Positions 56,201 to 64,000 of a stretch of DNA of 64,000 nucleotides are shown in pieces. Each line of letters starts with the position of its first letter. Position 1 is the stretch's first letter. Under the pieces are notes generated by a model, which was given only the letters and a program-made list of their open reading frames with translations, was not told the origin of the DNA and did no database searches. Made by a program: the position numbers and the translations under genes. The stretch is from contig OX344755.2 of assembly GCA_947034885.2 (NCBI GenBank), forward strand, positions 4,032,501 through 4,096,500, read 5' to 3'. This stretch comes from Thuidium tamariscinum. Its lineage: Eukaryota > Streptophyta > Bryopsida > Hypnales > Thuidiaceae.

Positions 56201-56904
56201 ATGCCATCCAAAGACCTTTTGAAGAAGGGTTAGGCTCTATGAGAAATGTTGATATGACTCCTCAAAACATTTCTCGTGGTACTGTTGGTGGTAGACCACC
56301 TACGGCACCTCGGCCCTCCATTCATCATGAAGTGGGTCAATATCAACAAGGTCGTGGAAGGATGGGAGGCCGTAGAAGGACGGGAGGTTGTGGAAGGACT
56401 GGAGGCCGAGGAGGGATTGGAGGCCGTGGAGGAACAGAAGGTCCACATATTAGAGAAGCATCATCGTCAAGGCCTACTCATCGTCCACTCCTTGGAATAG
56501 GGGCAAGAGACTCAAATAGGGTGGTAGAACCGTTCTTGAATACATACGTACCAAGACATAGTAGGTCAACCCCGGCATTTGTTGTTCCTCGAGTTTCAAG
56601 TGGGCCCACTATAAATTCTGATGCAGAAGACCCCAACGCACTGCGACATAAGAGGTTCAAGCGCAAACGTAGTCAAGGTCAAACTATTGTAGAGCTTCGA
56701 AATGAAAACTCAGAGATTGAAGGAAATTGGACCATAGATAGTGGTGAAGCAGAAGATGAATATGACAGCAACGAAGATGCCAATGACGAGGATGATCCAA
56801 ACTGCGATGAGGCCCTATAGGATGATGATGTTGTTGTTCGAGATGCTAATGTAGTGGATCCAAGTGCCCAAGAAGTTCGTAGGTCGAGTCGTTTCAATAA
56901 CTGA
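53299..56904 (+). pseudogene. hAT transposase (DUF659 type) with long C-terminal tail
   Basis: One frame runs from ATG 53299 to TGA 56902 (1,201 codons), broken only by TAG 54415 (codon 373), TGA 55957 (codon 887) and TAG 56818 (codon 1174). Codons 8-65 resemble a BED zinc finger, but the usual second Cys is absent (VTCVFYIGTFSYK). DUF659 covers about 220-340, with CTDGWDD (242) and CTDNAAN (303) supplying the acidic residues expected of the hAT catalytic core, then QGCMAHALDLMLEDW. The hAT dimerisation region is at about 605-657 (SASSCERNWSMYSFVHNKVR). The tail after about 690 is acidic and proline-rich, then Asn/Gly-rich (about 790-850), then Arg/Gly-rich (about 1014-1050), ending acidic and basic. 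Most hAT transposases end soon after the dimerisation region, so this tail is exceptional. It acts in the nucleus on the element ends. Confidence 0.9.
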
Positions 56905-57288
56905 GTTGCACCAATGGTAGATCTCGTGTCTTTAAGAGTTGAAGAGAATTGTAGCAATTAAAAGAAAGATGGATGAGAAGCCAAAGGAATGTCTTAGATA
57001 ACCGATGAGAAAGTGGGCATATTTTGGAAGTATAGATTCATTGTATTGTTATTGTACTTTGCAATGCATGAATTTTATAAATACTTTTGGTTATCATAAA
57101 GATTGAAGCATACTAATATGTCTATAATGTTTTTGTATTTGACATTTTGACGTGCATGTTGGAAACATTGGTGAGTGCAATCATGTAATATATTTTGTAG
57201 GCTAATTCTATTTAATATGAGAGGCACTTTGACTTCAATGATGAATTGGGTTTGATAGTTGAATTTAATTTCAAGGTCTGTGATGTGG
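56905..57288. other. 3' flank of the transposase gene
   Basis: AT-rich and probably the 3' untranslated region and terminator zone. No unambiguous polyadenylation signal is assigned. Confidence 0.4.
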
Positions 57289-58728
57289 CTATTTTATTTT
57301 GTACAATGGGGTACCAATAAAAAAAAGTCTTTTTTGAATTCGCAATGAGAAATTTTTTGGTATGGCCAACTTTGAAAGCCTCCCGAGAGCTCAAAAAGTA
57401 GTATTTAACCACGAAATTTTTACCACAGCATAACCTTGAATTTAATTATATGTATGACAAATTTCAAGGCCAAAAGATTTAGGGAAGAAAATTTATTCAA
57501 AATCTACCAAGATGGGTAGTAGTGAGAAACATTTCACTACTTTCAACTTTGACACCTTCCTAAGGAGTAAGGATTGAGTCTTGGTTCTTTTGCCGTGAAA
57601 TTTTTGTCATAGAATAATCTCTATGTTCTTAATATGTATAAAAAATTTCAAGGTAAAAAAAGTTTTGGTGAAGAAGATATTTGAAATCTCTCAACAGGTG
57701 TAGTTCTCTGAAACTTTTGAGAATGACCAATTTTGACACCCTACCAAGGGCTAAAAAATTGGTTTCTTACCATGAATTTTTTTTGGTGAAGTCATCTCTA
57801 TATTCATAATATATGCTACAAGTTTCAAGTTAAAATGAATTACCAAAAAAAAGATATACAAAATCTGACAAGATGTGTGGTTATGAGAAATATTTTACTA
57901 TTGCCAACTTTGACACCCTCCCAAGGGCTGAAAATTTGTCTATTTAACATGGAATTATTTGAATAAAATCAACTTTATGTTGATGTTTCAAATTTCAAGT
58001 TCAAAACACATACCCCAAAAAAGATATTCAAAATCTGTCAACATGTGTAGTTGTGAGGTTGAGTTTCTACATTCGTGACAAACTTGGCTCCACAAAATAA
58101 TACTATACTAAGGACTCAAGAACTTAATCTCATAACCACACATGTTGTGAGATTTTGTATATCTTTTTTTTGGTAATTCATTTTAACTTGAAATTTGTAG
58201 CATATATTATGAACATAGAGATAAATGCAGCCAAAAAGAATTCATGGTAAGAAACCAATTTTTTAGCCCTTGGTAGGGTGTCAAAATTGGTAATTCTTAA
58301 AAGTTTCAGAGAACTACACCTGTTGAGAGATTTCAAATATCTTCTTCACCAAAACTTTTTTTACCTTGAAATTTTTTATACATATTAAGAACATAGAGAT
58401 TATTCCATGACAAAAATTTCACAGCAAAAGAACCAAGACTCAATCCTTACTCTTTAGGAAGGTGTCAAAGTTGAAAGTAGTGAAATGTTTCTCACCACTA
58501 CCCATCTTGATAGATTTTGAATAACTTTTCTTTCCTGAATCTTTTGGCCTTGAAATTTGTCATACATATAATTAACTTCAAGGTTATGCTGTGGTAAAAA
58601 TTTCGTGGTTAAATACTACTTTTTGAGCTCTCGGGAGGCTTTCAAAGTTGGCCATACCAAAAAAATTCTCACTGCGAATTCGAAAAAGACTTTTTTTAAT
58701 TGGTACCCCATTGTACAAAATAAAATAA
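57289..58728. repeat. Large inverted repeat 3' of the transposase
   Basis: The arm at 57289-57887 is matched in reverse by 58129-58728, about 600 bp each, around a 241-bp spacer. Matching blocks include TTTTGTACAATGGGGTACCA, GGCCAACTTTGAAAGCCTCC, GGAGTAAGGATTGAGTCTTG-like and ACACCCTACCAAGGGCTAAA. The arms also contain internal repeats of a TTGACACCCTNCCAAGGGCT unit every 150-190 bases. It is non-coding. A transcript crossing it would fold into a long hairpin. Confidence 0.88.
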
Positions 58729-59067
58729 CCAATTGAAAATTTTGCATGCTAAGCCCCATTACTACTTTTACTTTCCAAGGTAATTTCAAATAATTTAGAT
58801 TGATTTTTCTATTTGTACTCATTTATATTCATTTTTTGCATCAAAAATTATAACAATTAGAAAATTGGTACAAAACAAATTGTAATTTCTCATGGTGATA
58901 TAGAATTAAGAGTTTGAATTAGAATAAATTTCAGATTGTTGTTTGAACACTACCCGTACTCAAAAGGCTAAAATTAGTTCACATAAGAAGTTTGACCACT
59001 TCACAATTGACAAAGTCCTTAAGGGGTTACAGACCTTCTATCCTATAGAACCCATAACTCACTACCC
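58729..59067. other. Spacer inside the right end
   Basis: AT-rich and non-coding; nothing recognised. Confidence 0.4.
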
Positions 59068-59410
59068 ATCCGCGCCCTGACCCTTATGTTGAGGTCCGCG
59101 CCCTAACACTGACGGTGAAGTCCGCGCCCTACCTATACACGTCCGCGCCCTGACGTACACGCTGAAGTCCGCGCCCTACTTGTTCGAGTCCGCGCCCTGA
59201 CGCTAACGATGAAGTCCGCGCCCTACCTGTACGCATCCGCGCCCTGACGCACACGCTGAGGTCTGCGCCCTACTTGTTCGAGTCCGCGCCCTGACGCTGA
59301 CGGTGAAGTCCGCGCCCTACCTGTACGCGTCCGCGCCTTGACGGTGACACGATGAAGTCCGCGCCCTACCTGTACGAGTCTGCGCCCTGACGGAGACGTC
59401 CGCGCCCTGG
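59068..59410 (+). repeat. Right subterminal array of 15 GC motifs
   Basis: Fifteen copies of RTCCGCGCCCT are spaced about 23-24 bases apart. Two versions alternate: one continuing GACG (CCCTGACG) and one preceded by TGAAG and continuing ACC/ACTT (CCCTACCTGTACG). The higher-order unit is therefore about 47-54 bases. Three copies show C-to-T changes (TCTGCGCCC, CGCCTTGAC). All are in one orientation, opposite to the motifs at the left ends. Confidence 0.92.
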
Positions 59411-59540
59411 ATCTCGCTTTCTAAGTTGACGTGTCAACCCAAAAAAATCCCACTACTTTGAAAAATGGAGCCGTCCAGTCCGTCCGGACCATCCGTCCGG
59501 GACGTCCGGTGACCCTAACTCGTCCGTTATGACAACCATG
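59411..59540 (-). repeat. Right terminal region (type-2 end) of the outer hAT
   Basis: On the reverse strand: CATGGTTGTCATAACGGACG, AGTTAGGGTCACCGGACG, TCCCGGACGG, then CAAAGTAGTGGGATTTTT and GGGTTGACACGTCAAC. It matches the left end of the nested element (38345-38480). Confidence 0.88.
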
Positions 59541-59548
59541 CTTACAAC
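59541..59548. repeat. Right target-site duplication of the outer hAT
   Basis: CTTACAAC, identical to 25142-25149. Confidence 0.93.
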
Positions 59549-61440
59549 AAAAAAGACATTGAATTTCAAATTTTTTATGAATTCAAATTTTTTTAAATTA
59601 CTTCTTTTATTCCATTTGGTTGTGGCAATGGCACAAGGCACACTAGTACATATGAAAACAAACATTTAACTTCTTGATTGACTTTCTTCCCTAGTAGAGA
59701 ATATTTTTATTATGAAATTATTAAAAGGAAACTTAGGAGCACAAATTGTCTCTATAAAAACACATGATCATTGTGAAAATCGCACTTTTGGTACTACGTG
59801 AATCATGTGCTAAAAAAATCCCAAGAGCACTCACTAAAGGTTAAACTATTGTGCAAGATCTAACCCTCTCACACAAAATTTCAATAATGAACATCTACAC
59901 TTCTAACATACAAGGTCTAACATAGAAGGATGCTTCGTCATCCATCATTGCAACAACACTTCACCGTTAAACCACAAGAGACAGCTTTGCACTCCAATGT
60001 AATAACTTAATCCTGCATGGACTATGATTCATGACAAAATTGATTGTTGATCATTCTAATTTCACTGAATTCATATGATATAGAACCACATTGGACTCTG
60101 TTTATTGGCTATGTCTCCTGGAGATTGAAGGCAAATAGAACTGGGGATTAAGTTAAGTGATTTATAAAAAGATTCAGCAGAGCCACTTTTACATTTGGTC
60201 ACCCATGAAAGTGCAATCAGTAGAGGCACAAATTTAGCTTTAAGTTTCAGAGAATATAACTTAGTAGAGACAGAGTTGGTCTTCATGGACTTGCTTATTT
60301 TCTTCTTTCACGTGGATGTGAAAAGATTGCACTTGGAAATCAGACAGAGCTGAGTCTTTTGGTACAAACATTGAAGCTTTCATGGAAATTACTAAAAAAA
60401 TTACTAGATCATCAGCTGAGCTAACAGAGAACCAACAGTTAATAATTCTTTACAGAAGCCAACTTATAGCATTGCACTTCTCACACAACAGCACAAGGAT
60501 ATGAAAACAACTCCATCATGATTTGTAGCAGCTCTCACAATATGAGATTGGAGTCCCACATAAGTAGCATGAAGCTGGATGATACAAACTAAAAAACACA
60601 AACTTGTGCAAATATAACTGGTTTTCTAGCAGCCTAACACAAGCAGACATTGATCTCAGGTATCTAAACTAGCCTGCTTCCAGTCATGTTCTCGTAATTG
60701 AATGGAACTTATCTTCTTAGTATTTCCATCCTCAAAGATCAAATCAACAACCTCAACTGGAACCCACAAAACAAGAGTTCATGGCTGCTTATTATGTGCT
60801 CCAATCCATATCTTGAAATAAAGAAGCACAGTAAGAAATTTGAAGAAATACTCCAATTCCAGTGTTGCTTGATCACAGAAGAGCACTGGCTCATTTTTTA
60901 AGTAAAGGCCTAATGAAACATCCTCCTATGCAGCTTTAGCTTTTGTCAATGCAAAGACTTTTCCCTTGGGTCCAAAGTCAACAAACAAGTACGGAAGAGA
61001 AGTCATACAATTTTGATTTTAGAACATTCCTTCTCATTCTAGACCCTATGCTTTAGGTCCCTTGGATATTCCAGAGGGCTCCAATTTTAGCACCTAAGGC
61101 TGTGACATAAAAAAGCCTGGATGCAGCTTGGTTGTGCCTCGCCACTTTGCCAGGAACAAAGGAATTGAGCTCCTGGGTGCGTTTTGAATTACCCCCAAGT
61201 CATCAATAGCACATTATCTTAGATTGGAGTCACAAACAAATGTATTGAACAAATTTGACCAGAATCTATCTGGCATTAAGAACAATAACCAGGTGATCTA
61301 CAACAACAGCTTCCAAGGAGAGGAAAGTGCATCACCAAAAAAATCACTTAACTTGCCTCAAAAATTCCGCCTGTCAATCATTTTGGCATATGCCATGAAT
61401 CCTATTCAATAGCAATCATATTGCGAGAAAAAAAGTGATA
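59549..61440. other. Right host flank with a weak possible exon
   Basis: Positions 59549-60060 are AT-rich spacer. From 60060 to 61420 the composition is more balanced. On the minus strand about 60785-60670, one frame reads VPVEVVDLIFEDGNTKKISS, IQLREHDWKQASLDT and a stop, which looks like a terminal exon. A CAG acceptor-like site lies near 60785. No gene model can be built around it, and the family is not recognised. Confidence 0.3.
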
Positions 61441-62790
61441 TCCGTGCTACACAATTTAACCCTTACATGCAACAAACTATATATTTTTTGCAACATAGTG
61501 ATTTTAGGCAACTCACTACAAATCAATGGGGTTTTTATTTTTTACTTTTTAAAAATTCACATAGAATGTGCCTGAGGAGTAGCCTTAAAGCCAAACAATT
61601 TTTATAACTTTTGACTACATAGTTAAAAAGTTATTGTGTGATATGAGATTTTCATTGTTCAGTGAGCAAAATTCTACAACTTAGAAAACTTCTTTTTAAA
61701 TCACTTTTCCAAATAATGAAAAATTCAAAATTGGTTCTCTAGACTTATATACTTGTCAGAAGCTTTGAATTGTTCCATTTTGATTAATGAGATGAAAGTT
61801 ATGAAGGATTTTAATTTAGAAGTAGATATAGTTTTCAAAGATTATTAAAAAAATATTGATTTTATAAAAAAAATTAGTAGAAATAGTAGTTTTGAGTGGT
61901 TTTTGACCCCAAAAAATGGCCTTTCAAATTTAGGGTTTGAAAGAGTGCTATTGGCTCTTAGATTATTTCTTGAATAACTACTACAACTTTCTCCAATTTA
62001 TAGTCATTATTTGATTAACCAATATGAGACAATTATATCTTGTAAAATCTTCAAAAAAATTAAATTAAGAAAATTAATTAGAAAGAATGTAAGATTTACA
62101 TATGTATTTGCAATATGGGTGATTGCACAAAACACCTATTAGTTTAGTTTAGTTTTAATTGTACTCATGCCTTTTTTTTCTATAATACTTTCAAATTAGA
62201 ATTTTTTATTTTATTTTTATAATTATGAAAAATGTAAACACTTATAAGATGAAGAAAACATTCAAAGAAAAATCATAGGAAAAATATCATAGTACAAGAT
62301 CTAGAAAAGTGCCAAATTTCAAGAAAATAGATATTTTGATGACTTAATTAATAAAAATAGCAAAAAATTTTTAAATTAAAAAATAATTCATTTGCAAGAA
62401 CTTTATGGAGATGGTCATCTACCAAAAAAAATTATTTTTAGAAATATTTTGAACAATAGCTAAAAGTATACTATAAGATCATTTTTTCTAAATTTCATTT
62501 CCAAATTCATTTCTTTGGGTATTGTATTTTGTTCAAAATCCCCCAAAATTAGCATGTGTGACATATAATTAGAGTCTATTTTTGGATAGTAATACTTTTT
62601 TTTTAATTCCAAAAAATTATTCAAGGTGTGTAATTATCACAAATACCTTTTCTTATAAATTTCAAGTCATTTGAAGCCAAAATGAAAAAGTTATGACTAA
62701 AAGACTAATTAGCTAGAAAAGTGTGACAGAAAATAGTACAAGGAATAACCCTAGGGTGATTGCAAGAAACACCAGTTCTATTTTTTATAA
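61441..62790. repeat. Composite of dispersed AT-rich repeats
   Basis: Positions 61490-61650 match 16085-16260. Positions 62490-62780 match 20800-21050 (CCCCCAAAATTAG-like block, AAAATAGTACAAG). The terminus GGGTGATTGCAAGAAACAC at 62754 matches the ends of the element at 19803-20532. No coding sequence. Confidence 0.45.
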
Positions 62791-64000
62791 CAATTAGAGT
62801 AACATTGTTCTTTTCTACTATAACTTTTAAATTTAAAAATCTAAGAATATGAAATAATTAGTGGACCTCTCTAACTTGATGGTTTTCAAAGCCGTTATTG
62901 TCTAAAAATTCAAAAAAAATCATTTTATATTAAATTTTTTTTTGTTAATTTGTCACAAAATGAGTTTTAGGGTTTTTACTACATTAGGAGTCCCCAAATT
63001 TAATGATTTAAAGTTGAAATTATCATGGTGCATTTGTATAGTAGGAAAGTATATTCCTTCTAAAAAAATCTTTAAATATATTATTTTATGTCTTCCACAT
63101 GCATGCAAACAACATTGCTATCGCACACAATTTTTGAACATTGATAATGGTGCTAAGACTAATTTTTTGGCAAAATCTCATCACCATCAACTCTTTCCAA
63201 ATGGAAAATTTTTAGATTTAAAAATAAAAATGTAAATATGCATATTTTCATGATACTTTGCACTTTTCTAATTCTCCTCTTTAGAGAATTTTCCTAAGCT
63301 TTTCTTTCATGGGGGATACCTTCTTCTTTAAAGTGTATACATTAAACATATTTTTCATGTTTTTAATAAAATAATTCTAATTAAATAGTACTCCCCCCCT
63401 CCAAAAAAAAACTATCCAATTCAAAAACGCTATAGAAAATGGATGATGTTTCTTATAATGATCCCCATCTATATATTGAATCAAATATACATAGAAGATT
63501 CTATAAAAGAGTCCCATATTCCATACTCAAGCTAGCTATGAATTCTAATTCCATATGACAAAGATTTGGGAGATGTGCTTATTGTGAGCATATGATCAAG
63601 TGGCACATTTAGGCTTAAGGTACCTGAAACTCTAAAAGTACTAATTGATCGTATGCTCACAATAAGAATAAGCAAATAGATCTCCTAAATCAATTTATAC
63701 CTATTTCTAAAAAGACAATTTATCCCCCTAAAAAAATTTGATCCAAAAAATTATTGATCCTTCATAACTTTGCATTCAAGTTCGAAACTTACAATGTAGT
63801 CTTTGATGCACTATCATTTATCAAATGAAAAATTATAAAATTTCAATATTCTGATAATAGAAATGTTAACCATAGAAAAAGTGGTGAGTTTAGATGTGCA
63901 TGCCTTGACTTAAAACATGTGGTCAAGTACAAAATTCTACACTTCCATAATGTCTGTACATGAATAAATAATGCAGATTTTCTTATGTGACTTTGTTTTA
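62791..64000. other. AT-rich sequence to the window end
   Basis: Positions 62935-62975 share GTTAATTTGTCACA and GTTTTAGGGTTTTTAC with 19420-19455, so the same repeat family continues. Positions 63560-63680 contain a loose inverted repeat (TTATTGTGAGCATATGATCA against TGATCGTATGCTCACAATAA). No gene recognised. Confidence 0.35.

Larger units (their letters stand above)
25150..59540 (+). mobile_element. Giant hAT transposon carrying three long genes
   Basis: The left end CATGGTTATCATACCGGGC and the right end (reverse complement CATGGTTGTCATAACGGAC) are short imperfect terminal inverted repeats. They are flanked by the perfect 8-bp duplication CTTACAAC. The total length is 34,391 bp. Removing the nested copy at 38345-46355 and its duplication leaves about 26.4 kb, against a few kb for typical hAT elements. 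From left to right it holds a T-rich degenerate array, a kinase-like gene (minus), a RING-H2 gene (plus), A-rich and AATTGCC arrays, the nested element, GC-rich motif arrays, the transposase gene (plus), a large inverted repeat and a terminal GC-rich array. The transposase lies toward the right end and reads into it. All genes carry breaks, so this copy is probably not autonomous now. Confidence 0.93.

Noticed and set aside
30612-56820. In-frame TGA and TAG codons restored by U-to-C RNA editing, as in organelles of hornworts, ferns and lycophytes
   Set aside because: That editing is known for organelle transcripts. This is nuclear transposon DNA that also carries frameshifts, so simple decay is more likely.
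1-64000. CRISPR arrays, bacterial operons, tRNA or rRNA genes
   Set aside because: No regular repeat-spacer pattern, no ribosome-binding sites with compact genes, and no cloverleaf or rRNA core sequence was recognised. The window is eukaryotic.

Overview
The window reads as land-plant nuclear DNA. It is AT-rich, with GT-AG splice sites in gene remnants, plant-type CACTA foldback MITEs, a DUF659/hAT transposase and a few TTTAGGG-like units. It looks like repeat-rich, decaying intergenic DNA of a large genome. I found no fully intact protein-coding gene. I cannot name the species from sequence alone.

Layout. Positions 1-25141 hold AT-rich repeats and four decayed gene remnants: an exon pair near 720-1117, a long intronless coiled-coil pseudogene on the minus strand (10859-13534), a two-exon minus-strand fragment (about 17975-18465) and a spliced PGG-like membrane-protein pseudogene (about 22080-23580). 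Several MITEs lie among them, and one is inserted in the coiled-coil pseudogene.

Positions 25150-59540 form one very large hAT-type transposon (34.4 kb) bounded by an 8-bp target-site duplication, CTTACAAC. A second 8.0-kb member of the same family is inserted in it in reverse orientation (38345-46355, duplication AATCCTAC). Without the inner copy the outer element is about 26.4 kb, far larger than ordinary hAT elements of a few kb. It carries three long, apparently intronless genes, all now broken: a divergent pair encoding a protein-kinase-like protein (minus) and a coiled-coil/RING-H2 protein (plus), and near the right end a hAT transposase of about 1,200 codons with an unusual acidic, Asn/Gly-rich and Arg/Gly-rich tail. 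A GC-rich motif close to GTCCGCGCCCTGAC recurs at the element ends and beside the TATA boxes of all three genes. This suggests shared control and perhaps transposase binding. A large inverted repeat (57289-58728) follows the transposase and could fold into a long hairpin RNA.

Positions 59549-64000 return to AT-rich host DNA with dispersed repeats and a weak possible terminal exon on the minus strand.

Decay. The broken reading frames are interrupted mainly by single stop codons, homopolymer length changes and insertions. Among 20 stops I tallied, TAG and TGA greatly outnumber TAA. That fits C-to-T decay at methylated CHG and CG sites, but it needs alignment to intact relatives.
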